Assembly: GCF_003818115.1 (NCBI RefSeq)
Contig: NZ_RPOI01000004.1
Span: 62,001 to 126,000, forward strand
Source: Citrobacter youngae
GTDB lineage: Bacteria; Pseudomonadota; Gammaproteobacteria; Enterobacterales; Enterobacteriaceae
Direction of reading: 5' to 3'
DNA length: 64,000 nucleotides
Below, one piece after another: positions 46,901 through 58,589 of this stretch (the first letter of the stretch is position 1; each line of letters opens with the position of its first letter). A program made the position numbers and the translations under genes. Below the pieces are notes generated by a model, which was given only the letters and a program-made list of their open reading frames with translations, was not told the DNA's origin and ran no database searches.

Positions 46901-47596
46901 CTAGATAGTTCGGGTCAGATAAAATTCCGCCAGCGCCAGATCTTCCGGGCGGGTGACTTTAATGTTGTCAGCGCGTCCTTCGACCAGCAGCGGATGAAAG
47001 CCGCAATATTCCAGTGCCGAAGCCTCATCCGTAATGGTTGCGCCTTCGTTGAGCGCTCGCGTCAGGCAGTCGTGCAACAGCTCGCGTGGGAAAAACTGCG
47101 GCGTCAACGCGTGCCATAAATCGGTGCGTTCGACCGTATGAGCAATCTCGGTCTTACCAGGCTCGGCACGTTTCATTGTGTCGCGTACGGGAGCCGCCAG
47201 GATACCGCCGATACGGCTGGCTTCACTTATTGCCAGTAAGCGGGCTAAATCATCCTGGTGCAGGCACGGACGTGCGGCATCATGCACCAGTACCCACTGA
47301 GCCTCCCCTGCGGCTTGCAAACCGGCAAGGACAGAATCAGCACGCTCGTTGCCGCCATCCACTACGGTAATTTGCGGGTGCGCAGCAAGTGGAAGTTGGG
47401 CAAAGCGACTGTCGCCTGGGCTGATAGCGATGACGACTCGCGTCACCCGGGGATGAGCCAGCAGCGCATCCACCGAGTGTTCAAGAATGGTTTTATTGCC
47501 AATAGAGAGATACTGCTTAGGACACTCTGTTTGCATTCGGCGGCCAAACCCGGCAGCCGGCACCACGGCGCAAACGTCCAATAAAGTGGCTGCCAT
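46901..47596 (-). CDS. ispD: IspD, 2-C-methyl-D-erythritol 4-phosphate cytidylyltransferase
   Basis: A 231-aa MEP-pathway enzyme with nucleotide-binding start [19 protein letters not shown] and active-site regions VHDAARPCL and [13 protein letters not shown]. It ends [12 protein letters not shown], about five residues shorter than E. coli IspD (236 aa as I recall), exactly where the palindromic element begins. The lost tail is not part of the active site. Confidence 0.95.
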   Translation of the reverse strand: MAATLLDVCAVVPAAGFGRRMQTECPKQYLSIGNKTILEHSVDALLAHPRVTRVVIAISPGDSRFAQLPLAAHPQITVVDGGNERADSVLAGLQAAGEAQWVLVHDAARPCLHQDDLARLLAISEASRIGGILAAPVRDTMKRAEPGKTEIAHTVERTDLWHALTPQFFPRELLHDCLTRALNEGATITDEASALEYCGFHPLLVEGRADNIKVTRPEDLALAEFYLTRTI

Positions 47597-47614
47597 GTTA
47601 AATCCCTGGACGGT

Positions 47615-47926
47615 TTATCGATTGTTTTGCCCTGCAGTCTGAGCACGTTTAGACGCGTCAGGCACCAGACGATAAAAGGTTTCGCCCGGCTTAGTCATAC
47701 TGAGTTCGTTGCGCGCACGCTCCTCAATAGCCTCTTGTCCGCCATTGAGATCGTCAATTTCAGCAAAGAGCTGATCGTTACGCGCTTTAAGTTTCGCGTT
47801 TGTAGCTTGCTGCGCAGCAACATCATCGTTGACGCGACTATAGTCATGTATGCCGTTCTTACCGAACCACAGCGAATACTGCAGCCAGACTAATAAAGCC
47901 AGCAACAGCAGCGTTAGTTTACCCAT
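47615..47926 (-). CDS. ftsB: FtsB, cell division protein
   Basis: A 103-aa bitopic divisome protein that forms a complex with FtsL and FtsQ. It has a short cytoplasmic start, a transmembrane helix (residues 4-21) and a coiled coil with the [19 protein letters not shown] heptads. The start MGKLTLLLL is chosen by match to E. coli; the open frame extends much further upstream without family support. Confidence 0.96.
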   Translation of the reverse strand: MGKLTLLLLALLVWLQYSLWFGKNGIHDYSRVNDDVAAQQATNAKLKARNDQLFAEIDDLNGGQEAIEERARNELSMTKPGETFYRLVPDASKRAQTAGQNNR

Positions 47927-48141
47927 CCTGCCCCCTGAAAAACGGCATTTACATCCCATAACTTCCGCAGACAACTTTACATCAACGGTCGGGAATGCCG
48001 CGACAACGCGGGCAAATGTACCACATTTGCCCGTTGTTACGTATACCCCGTGTAAGGAGAACATAATCTCATTGTTGGTTACGGTTTGAATTAGAGCTGC
48101 CGTTATGCGGCACCACTCACCATGAAAAAAGGGAAGTGAAC

Positions 48142-48465
48142 CTAGCCCAGTAGCCACAGGAACAATGCGCCAAACATCGACCCGACCACCAGCAGGGTAA
48201 ACGTAACGCTTAGCAGCAGCCGTCCCTGCATAAGCGAATGCAGGGCAATACCCGCCACAATGGCGACGGGCAGCAACGCGAGGAAAAAGGGCCAGGTATA
48301 AATGAAAAAAAACAGTGTATTAGGGCCATACATCAGACACGGGAATCCCAGCGCCAACAACCACGCAATAAAACCGACCACGGCCCCCGGTAGTGACCAG
48401 GTGGTTTCGTCGTCGGCGGCGAAGGTATCTGACTCTGTAATAGTAATGTTATGGCTGTTACGCAT
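48142..48465 (-). CDS. ygbE: YgbE, DUF3561 inner-membrane protein
   Basis: A 107-aa membrane protein with an acidic cytoplasmic N-terminus and three hydrophobic segments (residues 28-45, 49-66 and 80-100). The family is conserved next to cysC and ftsB in enterobacteria; no function is established. The length equals the E. coli protein. Confidence 0.9.
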   Translation of the reverse strand: MRNSHNITITESDTFAADDETTWSLPGAVVGFIAWLLALGFPCLMYGPNTLFFFIYTWPFFLALLPVAIVAGIALHSLMQGRLLLSVTFTLLVVGSMFGALFLWLLG

Positions 48466-48512
48466 ATCTAATCCTGTGACCGTGACTGACCGGGCATGTG
48501 AGCTCGGGTGTC

Positions 48513-49118
48513 TCAGGATCTGATAATATCTTCCTGCCTCAGCAGGTCTAATAATTGGGGTACCAAATTTGTTACCAATTGTTCACCATCAAGATGAATT
48601 TCTGGCGATTCAGGCGCTTCGTATACCGAATCAATGCCAGTAAAATTGCGCAACTCACCCGCCCGCGCTTTTTTATACAGCCCTTTTGGATCACGTGATT
48701 CACAGGTCGCCAGCGGCGTATCGACAAACACCTCTATAAAACGCCCTTCGCCAACCCGCTCACGAACCATTTTGCGCTCGGCGCGATGCGGTGAAATAAA
48801 GGCGGTCAACACCACAAGGCCCGCATCCACCATCAGGTTAGCCACCTCACCAACCCGACGAATATTCTCCTTACGATCGGCATCGCTAAATCCAAGATCG
48901 CTACACAGACCGTGGCGCACGTTATCGCCATCCAGCAGATAAGTGCTAACCCCCAGCTTGTGCAACGCTTCTTCCAGCGCTCCCGCCACCGTGGATTTAC
49001 CCGAACCAGAGAGTCCGGTGAACCACAGCACAACACCACGATGCCCGTGGTGTTGCTCCCGCTGTTGCGGCGTAACAGGATGGGCATGCCAGACGACGTT
49101 TTCGTCATGCAGCGCCAT
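48513..49118 (-). CDS. cysC: CysC, adenylylsulfate kinase
   Basis: A 201-aa kinase that phosphorylates APS to PAPS in sulfate assimilation. It has Walker [13 protein letters not shown], then the substrate loop [17 protein letters not shown]. It overlaps cysN by one base at the end of the cysDNC operon. Confidence 0.96.
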   Translation of the reverse strand: MALHDENVVWHAHPVTPQQREQHHGHRGVVLWFTGLSGSGKSTVAGALEEALHKLGVSTYLLDGDNVRHGLCSDLGFSDADRKENIRRVGEVANLMVDAGLVVLTAFISPHRAERKMVRERVGEGRFIEVFVDTPLATCESRDPKGLYKKARAGELRNFTGIDSVYEAPESPEIHLDGEQLVTNLVPQLLDLLRQEDIIRS

Positions 49119-50545
49119 TATTTTCCTCCCAGCAGATCGCGCGCACCCCAGTGTGGGAAATGGCGACGCACCAGCGCATTAAGCTCCAGCTCAAACGCGC
49201 TGAACTGGGATGTCGTGGCCTGCTCCTGGACGATCGGCTCGCGTACCAGTCCAGCCCCGACGGTAACGTTAGTCAGACGGTCAATGATAATCAGGCCGCC
49301 CGTGACCGGATTATGCTGATAGGTATCCAGCACCAGCGGTTCATCAAAGGTCAGATTAACCAGGCCGATGCCGTTTAGCGGCAGCGCTTCAACGTCACGT
49401 TGGGTAAGGTTATTAATATCGACCTGATACTCCACGCTATCAACACGCGCACGCGTCTTCTTGCCCGCCACTTTGATGTCATAGCTTAGCCCTGGCGACA
49501 ACGGTTGTTCCGCCATCCACACCACATCAACGGCAGCGCTTTGTACCGCCGGCAACGCTTCACCGGCATCAAGTAACAGGTCGCCACGGCTGATATCGAT
49601 CTCATCTTTCAGCACCAGGGTAATGGCTTCACCCGCGTGCGCTTCCTGCAAGTCGCCATCGAAGGTCACGATCCGCGCTACGCTGGACTCAACGCCGGAC
49701 GGTAGCACTTTGACGCGCTGTCCCACCTTCACTCTACCGGAGGCCAACGTTCCGGCATAACCACGAAAATCAAGATTTGGGCGGTTCACATACTGCACCG
49801 GGAATCGCATCGGCTGAGTATCGACAACGCGCTGGATTTCAACAGTTTCAAGCACTTCCAGCAGCGTCGGGCCGCTGTACCACGGCATGCTGAAACTTTG
49901 CGACGCCACGTTGTCACCTTCCAGTGCTGAAAGCGGTACAAAACGGATATCCAGGTTGCCCGGCAACTGCTCTGCAAAGGTCAGATAATCTTCACGAATC
50001 CGGTTAAATGTCTCTTCGCTAAAATCCACCAGATCCATTTTGTTGATCGCAACGATCAGATGTTTTATTCCCAACAGCGTGGAGATAAAGCTGTGACGAC
50101 GCGTCTGATCCAGCACGCCTTTACGTGCATCGATCAGCAGGATCGCCAGATCGCAGGTCGACGCACCGGTTGCCATATTGCGGGTGTACTGCTCATGGCC
50201 GGGGGTATCCGCAATGATAAATTTACGCTTCTCGGTAGAGAAATAACGGTAAGCCACGTCGATGGTGATGCCCTGCTCACGCTCGGCCTGCAAGCCATCA
50301 ACCAACAGCGCCAGATCGAGCTTTTCGCCCTGGGTACCGTGACGTTTACTGTCATTGTGCAGCGATGAAAGCTGATCTTCGTAGATCTGTCGGGTATCAT
50401 GCAACAAACGTCCAATCAGGGTACTTTTCCCGTCATCCACGCTACCGCAGGTTAAAAAGCGCAGCAGACTTTTGTGTTGCTGGGCAACCATCCAGGCTTC
50501 AACGCCGCCTTCATTAGCAATTTGTTGTGCAAGTGTCGTATTCAT
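49118..50545 (-). CDS. cysN: CysN, sulfate adenylyltransferase GTPase subunit
   Basis: A 475-aa GTPase that drives APS synthesis by CysD. G-motifs: [10 protein letters not shown] (G1), [18 protein letters not shown] (G3) and [11 protein letters not shown] (G4), then EF-Tu-like beta-barrel domains. It is 9 bases after cysD and overlaps cysC. Confidence 0.96.
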   Translation of the reverse strand: MNTTLAQQIANEGGVEAWMVAQQHKSLLRFLTCGSVDDGKSTLIGRLLHDTRQIYEDQLSSLHNDSKRHGTQGEKLDLALLVDGLQAEREQGITIDVAYRYFSTEKRKFIIADTPGHEQYTRNMATGASTCDLAILLIDARKGVLDQTRRHSFISTLLGIKHLIVAINKMDLVDFSEETFNRIREDYLTFAEQLPGNLDIRFVPLSALEGDNVASQSFSMPWYSGPTLLEVLETVEIQRVVDTQPMRFPVQYVNRPNLDFRGYAGTLASGRVKVGQRVKVLPSGVESSVARIVTFDGDLQEAHAGEAITLVLKDEIDISRGDLLLDAGEALPAVQSAAVDVVWMAEQPLSPGLSYDIKVAGKKTRARVDSVEYQVDINNLTQRDVEALPLNGIGLVNLTFDEPLVLDTYQHNPVTGGLIIIDRLTNVTVGAGLVREPIVQEQATTSQFSAFELELNALVRRHFPHWGARDLLGGK

Positions 50546-50554
50546 GGCGGCTCC

Positions 50555-51463
50555 TTAGAAATACCCCTGACGTTTCTTCAGCTCCATGGAGCCCGCCTGG
50601 TCGCGGTCAATCACGCGCCCCTGACGTTCACTGGTGGTTGAGACCAGCATCTCTTCGATAATTTCCGGCAGCGTCTGCGCGTCTGACTCCACCGCGCCAG
50701 TGAGCGGCCAGCAGCCGAGCGTGCGGAAACGCACCATGCGTTTTTTAATCACTTCACCGGGTTGCAGATCGATTCTGTCGTCATCAATCATCATCAACAT
50801 GCCATCGCGCTCAAGCACCGGACGCTCTGCGGCAAGGTACAGCGGAACAATGTCGATGTTCTCCAGCCAGATGTACTGCCAGATATCCTGTTCCGTCCAG
50901 TTAGAGAGCGGGAATACGCGAATGCTTTCGCCTTTGTTAATCTGGCCGTTGTAGTTATGCCACAGCTCCGGACGCTGGTTTTTCGGGTCCCAGCGATGAA
51001 AACGATCGCGGAAGGAATAGATGCGCTCTTTCGCGCGCGATTTCTCTTCATCACGGCGTGCGCCACCGAATGCTGCGTCAAAACCGTATTTGTTCAGCGC
51101 CTGCTTCAACCCCTCGGTTTTCATAATGTCGGTATGCTTGGCGCTACCATGGACAAACGGGTTGATGCCCATCGCCACCCCTTCCGGGTTTTTATGCACC
51201 AGAAGTTCGCAGCCGTAGGCTTTTGCCGTACGGTCACGAAACTCATACATCTCGCTGAATTTCCAGCCGGTATCAACGTGTAGCAGAGGAAACGGCAGTG
51301 AACCAGGATAAAACGCTTTGCGCGCCAGATGCAGCATTACGCTGGAATCCTTGCCGATGGAATACATCATCACCGGATTCGAAAACTCGGCGGCCACCTC
51401 ACGAATGATATGGATGCTCTCCGCTTCCAGTTGCCGCAGGTGGGTAAGTCGTTTTTGATCCAT
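50555..51463 (-). CDS. cysD: CysD, sulfate adenylyltransferase catalytic subunit
   Basis: A 302-aa ATP sulfurylase subunit of the PP-loop family: [16 protein letters not shown] binds pyrophosphate. It opens the cysDNC operon. Upstream DNA (51464-51717) is expected to hold the CysB-dependent promoter, shared with the divergent iap side. Confidence 0.96.
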   Translation of the reverse strand: MDQKRLTHLRQLEAESIHIIREVAAEFSNPVMMYSIGKDSSVMLHLARKAFYPGSLPFPLLHVDTGWKFSEMYEFRDRTAKAYGCELLVHKNPEGVAMGINPFVHGSAKHTDIMKTEGLKQALNKYGFDAAFGGARRDEEKSRAKERIYSFRDRFHRWDPKNQRPELWHNYNGQINKGESIRVFPLSNWTEQDIWQYIWLENIDIVPLYLAAERPVLERDGMLMMIDDDRIDLQPGEVIKKRMVRFRTLGCWPLTGAVESDAQTLPEIIEEMLVSTTSERQGRVIDRDQAGSMELKKRQGYF

Positions 51464-51717
51464 AACCGTTCCTATGTATTGCCGTTATTTTGCTAACGAA
51501 GTTCAGATAACCTGACTATAGGGAGGGCAAGAGAGCGAATGAAATTACGAATTGGAATGAGTAGTTCCTCAAAGGAATAACGATTTGGAAAAGCAAAGTT
51601 CAAAAAGTGCTTAAGCCGCCGGATTTCGGGCATTTAGGAGCAAATGAAATTGTTTTACCTCGATCACAGTTTCATACTAGCGGCTGAAAATTTCTGCTTG
51701 GTATTTAAGGACTCATT

Positions 51718-52761
51718 ATGTTTTCCGCAACGCGCCACCTTATTGCTGCCATGGCGCTCGGCGCGTGTTTTATCCTTCCTGCACAGGCAACATCCTCCAG
51801 ACCTGGAGATATCGCAAATACTCAGGCCCGATATATCGCAACATTCTTCCCTGGCCGCGTGACGGGCTCTCCGGCAGAAATGCTATCTGCTGATTATTTA
51901 CGTCAGCAATTTCAGCAGATGGGCTATCGCAGTGATATTCGGACGTTTAATAGCCGTTATGTTTATACCGCCAAAGACAACCGTAAGAACTGGCATAACG
52001 TTACGGGCAGCACCGTCATTGCAGCGCATGAAGGCAAAGCGCCGCAGCAGATTATTATCATGGCGCACCTCGACACTTACGCCGCGCTGAGCGATGCCGA
52101 TTCCGATGCTAATCTGGGCGGATTAACCTTACAGGGCATCGACGATAACGCCGCAGGTTTGGGTGTCATGCTGGAATTGGCTGAAAAACTTAAAAATGTG
52201 CCGACACAGTACGGCATTCGGTTTATCGCCACCAGCGGCGAGGAAGAAGGCAAACTCGGCGCAGAAAATATCCTCAAGCGCATGAGTGCGGCTGAGAAGA
52301 AAAATACGCTGCTGGTTATCAACCTCGATAACCTGATCGTCGGGGATAAGCTCTACTTCAATAGTGGGAAAAGAACCCCGGAAGCCGTACGAAAACTGAC
52401 GCGCGACCGGGCGCTGGCAATTGCACACAGCCGCGGTATCGTCGCCAGTACCAACCCGGGCCTGAACAAAGACTATCCGAAAGGAACCGGATGTTGTAAC
52501 GATGCCGAGGTCTTCGACAAAGCGGGAATCGCCGTGCTCTCGGTAGAAGCAACCAACTGGAACCTGGGTAAAAAAGACGGCTATCAGCAACGCGCTAAAA
52601 CCGCCTCTTTCCCCGCAGGTAACAGCTGGCACGACGTGCGTCTGGACAACCAGCAGCATATTGATAAAGCGCTTCCAGGCCGGATTGAACATCGCAGCCG
52701 CGACGTCGTACGCATCATGCTGCCGCTGGTAAAAGAACTGGCGAAAGCAGGTAAATCCTGA
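51718..52761 (+). CDS. iap: Iap, alkaline phosphatase isozyme conversion aminopeptidase
   Basis: A 347-aa M28-family zinc aminopeptidase exported to the periplasm (signal peptide to LPAQA). Metal ligands lie in MAHLDTYAAL, GIDDNAAGLG and TSGEEEGKLG. It removes the N-terminal Arg of alkaline phosphatase. In E. coli K-12 the CRISPR-Cas I-E locus follows; here cysH comes after only 44 bases. Confidence 0.93.
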   Translation: MFSATRHLIAAMALGACFILPAQATSSRPGDIANTQARYIATFFPGRVTGSPAEMLSADYLRQQFQQMGYRSDIRTFNSRYVYTAKDNRKNWHNVTGSTVIAAHEGKAPQQIIIMAHLDTYAALSDADSDANLGGLTLQGIDDNAAGLGVMLELAEKLKNVPTQYGIRFIATSGEEEGKLGAENILKRMSAAEKKNTLLVINLDNLIVGDKLYFNSGKRTPEAVRKLTRDRALAIAHSRGIVASTNPGLNKDYPKGTGCCNDAEVFDKAGIAVLSVEATNWNLGKKDGYQQRAKTASFPAGNSWHDVRLDNQQHIDKALPGRIEHRSRDVVRIMLPLVKELAKAGKS

Positions 52762-52766
52762 AGAAG

Positions 52767-52800
52767 AAGCCCGGTAAAATGTAAACGTTACCGGGCTTTT
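52767..52800. terminator. Bidirectional terminator between iap and cysH
   Basis: Eleven-base arms aagcccggtaa and ttaccgggctt with a 10-base loop, followed by tttt. It serves the convergent iap and cysH transcripts. Confidence 0.85.
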
Positions 52801-52805
52801 AGCCG

Positions 52806-53540
52806 TTACCCTTCGTGCAGCCCGCACTCTCTTTTCAGCCCAAAGAACCGCGTCTCTTCTTCCGCCATCCCCGGCTCCCATTTGCGGGTGGTATGGGTAT
52901 CGCCGACTGACAGATAGCCTTGATCCCACAGTGGATGATACTTCAGACCGTGTTTTTGCAGATACTGGTATACCGTACGGTTGTCCCAGTCGATAATCGG
53001 CAGCACTTTAAATACGCCACGCTGAATAGCCAATACCGGTAAATGTGCACGGCTACCGGACTGTTCGCGGCGCAGACCCGCAAACCAGGTTTGTACATTC
53101 AGTTCTTTCAGCGCCCGGTTCATGGGTTCGACTTTGTTGATGTCATTGTATTTCTCAATGCCTTCGACGCCCTGTTCCCACAGCTTACCGTAGCGTGCCT
53201 CCTGCCAGGCGGCGCTCTCTTTCGCGCGATAAACCTGGAGATTCAGCTTGAGTTTGTCCGTTAACTCGTCAATAAACTGGTAGGTTTCCGGGAACAGATA
53301 ACCGGTATCGGTCAGGATCACCGGGATATCCGGGCGAACCTGGTTCACCAGATGCAGGCTGACCGCCGCCTGAATACCGAAGCTTGATGACAGAACATAT
53401 TCGCCGGGCAGGTTTTCCAGCGCCCACGCCACACGATCCTCGGCACTCAGTTTTTCCAGTTCGGCGTTGGTTTCTGCCAGTGCTAATACGCGTTCGACTT
53501 TCGGCAGTTCATTCAGCGTGTTTAGATCGAGTTTGGACAT
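52806..53540 (-). CDS. cysH: CysH, phosphoadenosine phosphosulfate reductase
   Basis: A 244-aa thioredoxin-dependent PAPS reductase. It has the PP-loop [13 protein letters not shown] and ends with the catalytic cysteine tail KRECGLHEG. It is the last gene of the cysJIH operon, with a REP element between it and cysI. Confidence 0.96.
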   Translation of the reverse strand: MSKLDLNTLNELPKVERVLALAETNAELEKLSAEDRVAWALENLPGEYVLSSSFGIQAAVSLHLVNQVRPDIPVILTDTGYLFPETYQFIDELTDKLKLNLQVYRAKESAAWQEARYGKLWEQGVEGIEKYNDINKVEPMNRALKELNVQTWFAGLRREQSGSRAHLPVLAIQRGVFKVLPIIDWDNRTVYQYLQKHGLKYHPLWDQGYLSVGDTHTTRKWEPGMAEEETRFFGLKRECGLHEG

Positions 53541-53557
53541 AAGTTCCTCGCTGTATG

Positions 53558-53638
53558 CCTTGCCTGATGGCGCTGCGCTTATCAGGCCTACCGTCTGCGT
53601 AGGCCTGATAAGGCATTTATGCCGCCATCCGGCAATTC
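53558..53638. repeat. REP/BIME between cysI and cysH
   Basis: Several REP-like palindromes (gcctgatggcgctgcgcttatcaggc, abbreviated as gcctgatgg...atcaggc, then ggcctgataaggca and gccgccatccggc). An intra-operon REP like this can stabilise upstream mRNA. Confidence 0.75.
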
Positions 53639-53641
53639 ATG

Positions 53642-55354
53642 TTATTCCCAGAAATCACGCGCTGGATCGAGCACCGGGCGAATGATGCCCGCACGCACCG
53701 TAAAGTCGCCGAAGCCTTCACCCGCTTCACGCTCTTTCGCCCAGCGCCCAACCAGTTCGTCAACGGCGTCGAGAATTTCCGATTCCGTAATGTTTTCGCG
53801 ATACATACGCGGAATACGTGTTCCCATGCGGTTACCGCCCAGGTGCACGTTGTAGCGCCCCGGCGCTTTGCCCACCAGCCCCAGCTCGGCCAGCATTGCG
53901 CGGCCACAGCCGTTCGGGCATCCCGTCACACGCATCACGATATGCTCGTCAGGAATGCCGTGTTTTTCCAGAATCGCTTCCACTTTGTCGGTGAACGACG
54001 GCAGGAAACGCTCGGCTTCGGCCATCGCCAGCGGACAGGTCGGGAACGACACGCAGGCCATCGAGTTTTCACGCTGCGGTTTCACCGAATTCATCAGCCC
54101 ATGATCGCGCGCCAGCTTCTCTACCTTCGCTTTCTGGCTTTCCGGTACACCGGCAATAATCAGGTTCTGGTTAGCGGTAATACGGAAATCGCCTTTGTGG
54201 ATCTTCGCGATCTCCAGCAGGCCGGTTTTCAGCGGACGGCCCGGGTAATCCAGAATACGGCCATTTTCAATAAACAGCGTCAGATGCCAGTTATTGTCGA
54301 TCCCTTTCACCCAACCAATCCTGTCGCCACGACCGGTGAACTCGTATGGGCGGATCGGCTCAAATTTGATCCCCGCACGACGCTCCACTTCCTCTTTGAA
54401 CGTGTCGATACCAACGCGTTCAAGGGTGTATTTGGTTTTAGCGTTTTTACGGTCGGTACGGTTGCCCCAGTCACGCTGCGTCGTCACCACCGCTTCCGCC
54501 ACCGCCAGCGTGTGTTCAAGCGGCAGATAGCCAAATTCGCTCGCCGTACGGGCGTAGGTTTTCTTATTGCCATGCTCAATCGACAAACCACCGCCGACCA
54601 GCAGGTTAAAGCCTACCAGCTTGCCGTTTTCGGCAATCGCCACGAAATTCATATCGTTGGCGTGCAGATCGATATCGTTCTGCGGCGGGATGACGACTGT
54701 GGTTTTAAACTTACGCGGCAGATAGGTCGCCCCGAGGATCGGTTCTTCGTCGGTGGTCGCGACTTTTTCCTGATCGAGCCAGATCTCCGCATAAGCGCGG
54801 GTGCGCGGCAGCAGATGTTCAGAAATTTTCTTCGCCCACTCGTAGGCTTCGGCGTGCAGCTGCGATTCATACGGGTTGGAGGTGCACAGCACGTTACGGT
54901 TCATGTCGTTGGCGGTCGCCAGTGCGTCCAGCCCCACCGAATGCAGCATCTGATGCACCGGCTTCACGTTCTTCTTCAGAATGCCATGGAACTGAAAGGT
55001 CTGACGGTTGGTCAGACGAATACTGCCGTAAATGGTGTTATCAGCGGCAAATTTGTCGATGGCCTTCCACTGGGTTGGGGTGATCACCCCGCCCGGCAGA
55101 CGGCAGCGCAGCAGCATCGCGTGGCGCGGCTCCAGCTTCTGCTCGGCACGTTCGGCGCGAATATCGCGGTCGTCCTGCTGGTACATGCCGTGGAAACGGA
55201 TCAGCAGGAAGTTATCGCCATGGAAGCCGCCGGTCAGGCCGTCGTTCAGGTCTTCCGCGATGGTGCCGCGCAGGAAATTACTTTCACGCTTCATGCGCTC
55301 GGCGTCAGTCAGTTTGCCTTCGACCACTAAAGGCCCTGGGTATTTTTCGCTCAT
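53642..55354 (-). CDS. cysI: CysI, sulfite reductase hemoprotein subunit
   Basis: A 570-aa siroheme/4Fe-4S protein that reduces sulfite to sulfide. Cluster cysteines are in [16 protein letters not shown] and [14 protein letters not shown]. It overlaps cysJ by one base. A long antisense ORF of 563 codons runs opposite most of it and is a codon-bias shadow. Confidence 0.97.
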   Translation of the reverse strand: MSEKYPGPLVVEGKLTDAERMKRESNFLRGTIAEDLNDGLTGGFHGDNFLLIRFHGMYQQDDRDIRAERAEQKLEPRHAMLLRCRLPGGVITPTQWKAIDKFAADNTIYGSIRLTNRQTFQFHGILKKNVKPVHQMLHSVGLDALATANDMNRNVLCTSNPYESQLHAEAYEWAKKISEHLLPRTRAYAEIWLDQEKVATTDEEPILGATYLPRKFKTTVVIPPQNDIDLHANDMNFVAIAENGKLVGFNLLVGGGLSIEHGNKKTYARTASEFGYLPLEHTLAVAEAVVTTQRDWGNRTDRKNAKTKYTLERVGIDTFKEEVERRAGIKFEPIRPYEFTGRGDRIGWVKGIDNNWHLTLFIENGRILDYPGRPLKTGLLEIAKIHKGDFRITANQNLIIAGVPESQKAKVEKLARDHGLMNSVKPQRENSMACVSFPTCPLAMAEAERFLPSFTDKVEAILEKHGIPDEHIVMRVTGCPNGCGRAMLAELGLVGKAPGRYNVHLGGNRMGTRIPRMYRENITESEILDAVDELVGRWAKEREAGEGFGDFTVRAGIIRPVLDPARDFWE

Positions 55355-57153
55355 TAGTAGACATCTCGCTGATAACGGCGCTCAACGCGCAGCTCACTTA
55401 AAAATTCATCCGCCGCTTCGATGTCCATTGCACCGAATTCAGCAATCACTTCCAGCAATGCCTGCTCAACGTCTTTCGCCATGCGATTAGCGTCGCCGCA
55501 GACATAAATGTGGGCACCGTCATTGATCCAGCGCCACAGTTCCGCGCCCTGTTGGCGCAGTTTGTCTTGTACGTAGATTTTTTCTTTTTGGTCACGCGAC
55601 CAGGCGAGATCGATCCGGCTCAACACGCCCTCTTTGACGTAGCGCTGCCATTCCACCTGATACAGGAAATCCTCGGTAAAGTGCGGGTTGCCGAAGAACA
55701 ACCAGTTTTTACCTTCTGCGCCATCGGCAGCACGCTGCTGCATAAAGGCACGGAACGGTGCGATACCGGTACCCGGGCCAATCATGATAACCGGCGTCTG
55801 CGGGTTCGCCGGCAGGCGGAAGTTATCGTTATGTTCGATGAAGACGCGAACTTCGCCTTCTTCTTCCACACGATCGGCGAGGAAGCTGGAGGCACCACCG
55901 GCGCGGGCGCGGCCTTCAATGTCGTAACGCACGACGCCAACAGTCACGTGCACTTCACTTTCGACTTCCGCCTGGGAGGAAGCAATGGAGTACAGACGCG
56001 GGGTCAGCGGGCGCAGAAGATCAACTAACGCCTGAGCGTCCAGTTGTGCCGGGGAGAAACGCACCATATCGACGATTGGCGTGGTGGCGGCGTAATGCTG
56101 CAACTGCGCTTTATCGCCCACCAGCGGCAGCAGCGATTCACTGCGCGTCAGCGTGGCGTAGTTTTCCACGATATTGGCGGTGTTGACCGTCAGCTCAAAG
56201 TGCCACTGTAAGGCTTCTGCCAGCGGCAGCGTTTTGCCATTAACCGTGACCGGTTCATCACCCTTCAGCCACAGCAGCTCTGCCAGCTCTTTGACCAACG
56301 CGGGATCGTTCTGATACCACACGCCCAGCGCGTCGCCCGGCTGGTAGCGCAGGCCGGAATCGCCGAGATCGATTTCGATATGGCGCACATCTTTTAGCGA
56401 GTCGCGACCGGTGATTTTCTGATTCACCGCAAGTGACGCCGCCAGCGGCGCTTCTTTGGTGTACGGGCTGGTGTGTACTTCGTTTACCGCACCACTCGCA
56501 GCAACTTGCACAGACGGTGCAGCCGGCGCACGCGCTTTCAGAACCTCAACCAGACGCTCACGCCACTGCGCGGCAGCGGCCTGGTATTCGACATCAGCAT
56601 CCACCCGATCCAGCAGGCGCTCGCCACCCAGTTCAGCCAGCCTGCTGTCGAAATCTTTCCCCGCCTTGCAGAAGAACTCATAGGAGGTATCGCCCAAACC
56701 AAACACGGCAAAAGCGGTGTTCTCAAGCTTCGGCGCTTTTTTCGAAAACAGGAATTTATGCAGCGCCACGGCTTCTTCCGCCGGCTCACCTTCCCCTTGC
56801 GTCGACGCCACCACGATCAGTAATTTTTCATTGGCGATTTGTTTGAATTTATAGTCGCCAGCGTTGATCAGAGTAACGTTGAGCTTCGCAGCGATCAAAT
56901 CATCGCGCAGGGCTTCCGCCACACGACGCGCATTACCGGTTTGCGAGGCGGAGATAAGCGTAATACCGGGCATTTCAGCAGCAGGCGCAGGGGCCGCCGC
57001 ATTGCTGCCAGGCTGCTGATTCAGCACGCCCCAGAAATAGCCAGAAACCCACGCGAGCTGTGCGGGAGTGAAGTCAGTCGTGGCTGCCTGAAGGCGTGCC
57101 AGTTGCTCCGGATTTAGCGGTAGCAAAGCGGAAGGTGGGGCCTGTGTCGTCAT
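55354..57153 (-). CDS. cysJ: CysJ, sulfite reductase flavoprotein subunit
   Basis: A 599-aa NADPH-flavoprotein with an N-terminal FMN-binding flavodoxin domain ([15 protein letters not shown]), an FAD domain ([10 protein letters not shown]) and a NADPH domain ([19 protein letters not shown]), ending in ERRYQRDVY. It passes electrons to CysI and opens the cysJIH operon. Confidence 0.97.
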   Translation of the reverse strand: MTTQAPPSALLPLNPEQLARLQAATTDFTPAQLAWVSGYFWGVLNQQPGSNAAAPAPAAEMPGITLISASQTGNARRVAEALRDDLIAAKLNVTLINAGDYKFKQIANEKLLIVVASTQGEGEPAEEAVALHKFLFSKKAPKLENTAFAVFGLGDTSYEFFCKAGKDFDSRLAELGGERLLDRVDADVEYQAAAAQWRERLVEVLKARAPAAPSVQVAASGAVNEVHTSPYTKEAPLAASLAVNQKITGRDSLKDVRHIEIDLGDSGLRYQPGDALGVWYQNDPALVKELAELLWLKGDEPVTVNGKTLPLAEALQWHFELTVNTANIVENYATLTRSESLLPLVGDKAQLQHYAATTPIVDMVRFSPAQLDAQALVDLLRPLTPRLYSIASSQAEVESEVHVTVGVVRYDIEGRARAGGASSFLADRVEEEGEVRVFIEHNDNFRLPANPQTPVIMIGPGTGIAPFRAFMQQRAADGAEGKNWLFFGNPHFTEDFLYQVEWQRYVKEGVLSRIDLAWSRDQKEKIYVQDKLRQQGAELWRWINDGAHIYVCGDANRMAKDVEQALLEVIAEFGAMDIEAADEFLSELRVERRYQRDVY

Positions 57154-57458
57154 GCGTTGTCATGTTCCAGTAAGCAAAGCGGATTTCAGCAATAAAACCC
57201 AAACTGAAGATAAGGTTAACGGCGGGGATAGTAACAATTAAAGAAGGGATAGAAATAACAAATAACCAAATGGACTAACCTGTTTTAGTTATAGTCATTA
57301 ACGACAAAAACGATTTAATAACTATATGATATATAAATAGTTATCAAACATTAACAGCGTAAATATGACGTTCTGATGCTTAGCGCCCTTTTAACTAATG
57401 ATAAAAATTGTACTTTACGGTACCCTACGGCGGTTTTTCGCATTCTTGAGAGTAAAAA
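57154..57458. promoter_or_regulatory. Divergent cysJ-queD control region
   Basis: About 305 AT-rich bases between the divergent genes. The cysJIH promoter and its CysB site should lie at the left, and the queD promoter near 57400. I cannot place a CysB box with confidence. Confidence 0.5.
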
Positions 57459-57821
57459 ATGTCCACCACCTTGTTTAAAGATTTCACCTTCGAAGCCGCT
57501 CACCGCCTGCCGCATGTACCAGAAGGGCATAAATGTGGCCGCCTGCATGGTCACTCATTTATGGTGCGTCTTGAAATTACCGGTGAAGTCGATCCGCATA
57601 CCGGTTGGATCATGGATTTTTCTGAGTTAAAAGCGGCGTTTAAGCCGACCTACGACAGACTCGATCACTACTATCTGAACGATATTCCGGGCCTCGAAAA
57701 CCCAACCAGTGAAGTGCTGGCAAAATGGATTTGGGAGCAGGTTAAACCGGTGGTTCCACTGCTGAGCGCAGTAATGGTAAAAGAAACCTGCACAGCAGGC
57801 TGCGTGTATCGCGGCGAGTGA
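57459..57821 (+). CDS. queD: QueD, 6-carboxytetrahydropterin synthase
   Basis: A 120-aa enzyme of queuosine and preQ0 synthesis. Zinc and catalytic residues are in [20 protein letters not shown]; the C-terminal Glu region is [14 protein letters not shown]. It is convergent with queE across a REP element, and both enzymes belong to the same pathway. Confidence 0.95.
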   Translation: MSTTLFKDFTFEAAHRLPHVPEGHKCGRLHGHSFMVRLEITGEVDPHTGWIMDFSELKAAFKPTYDRLDHYYLNDIPGLENPTSEVLAKWIWEQVKPVVPLLSAVMVKETCTAGCVYRGE

Positions 57822-57829
57822 TCCCGACC

Positions 57830-57912
57830 TTGCCGGATGGCGACGCACCGCGACTGATCCCGGCCTACCTTATTAGCAAGCGTAGGCCGGACAAGCGAAG
57901 CGCCCCGGCAAA
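57830..57912. repeat. REP/BIME between queD and queE
   Basis: REP-like palindromes gccggatggcgacg and gtaggccggacaagcg...gccccggc lie between the convergent queuosine genes. Confidence 0.65.
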
Positions 57913-57917
57913 ACTTA

Positions 57918-58589
57918 TCAGGCAATATTCAGATATTTGTGGGTTTGCATCGACAAACGCCAGTTACGCGCAATACAGGTATCAATACACAAACGCGTCG
58001 CATCTTCTTTCTGACTGATTGGCTGTAGAGCGATGATGCGTGGTTTTTCGTCGCTCAACGTGGCCAACAGTTCATCCAGTGCTTCAATATCGCGAACGCG
58101 ACCAACCGGATGTTTGATTTCATTCGCGCGCTCCAGTGCCTGCGACAGCACATCATAACCGCCGCGCATATTTACCTTCGGCGATACGGTCACCCAGGTA
58201 TTCGGCGTACAGCGCACTTCATGGGTGCCGCTGGTTTCAATCTGGCAGCTAAAGCCGTTCTTTTCCAGCAGGTCAGTCAACGGCATCAGATCATGAATGC
58301 AGGGCTCACCACCGGTTATCACCACATGACGGGCGGTATAGCCCTGACGCTGAATAACAGCCAGCAGATCTTCACTGCTCGCCGCACCCCATTTATCACT
58401 CTCTTTCGTCTTAGCCAGGATGCTGTACAGGGAGACTTCCCGATCCTCAAGCTTATCCCAGGTGTGTTTGGTATCGCACCAGGCACAGCCAACCGGGCAT
58501 CCCTGTAAACGAATAAAAATGGCGGGGACGCCGGTAAAGTAACCCTCACCTTGCAGGGTCTGGAACATCTCGTTAATCGGGTACTGCAT
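57918..58589 (-). CDS. queE: QueE, 7-carboxy-7-deazaguanine synthase
   Basis: A 223-aa radical-SAM enzyme that converts carboxytetrahydropterin to 7-carboxy-7-deazaguanine. The 4Fe-4S motif reads RLQGCPVGCAWCDTKHTW, followed by the SAM motif VITGGEPCIHD. The start MQYPINEMF is chosen to match E. coli; an ATG two codons earlier is possible. Confidence 0.95.
   Translation of the reverse strand: MQYPINEMFQTLQGEGYFTGVPAIFIRLQGCPVGCAWCDTKHTWDKLEDREVSLYSILAKTKESDKWGAASSEDLLAVIQRQGYTARHVVITGGEPCIHDLMPLTDLLEKNGFSCQIETSGTHEVRCTPNTWVTVSPKVNMRGGYDVLSQALERANEIKHPVGRVRDIEALDELLATLSDEKPRIIALQPISQKEDATRLCIDTCIARNWRLSMQTHKYLNIA

Noticed and set aside
53639-55330. 563-codon ORF on the plus strand opposite cysI
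   Set aside because: It mirrors cysI over its whole length with no ribosome site or recognisable domain; high-GC third positions in cysI keep the antisense frame open.
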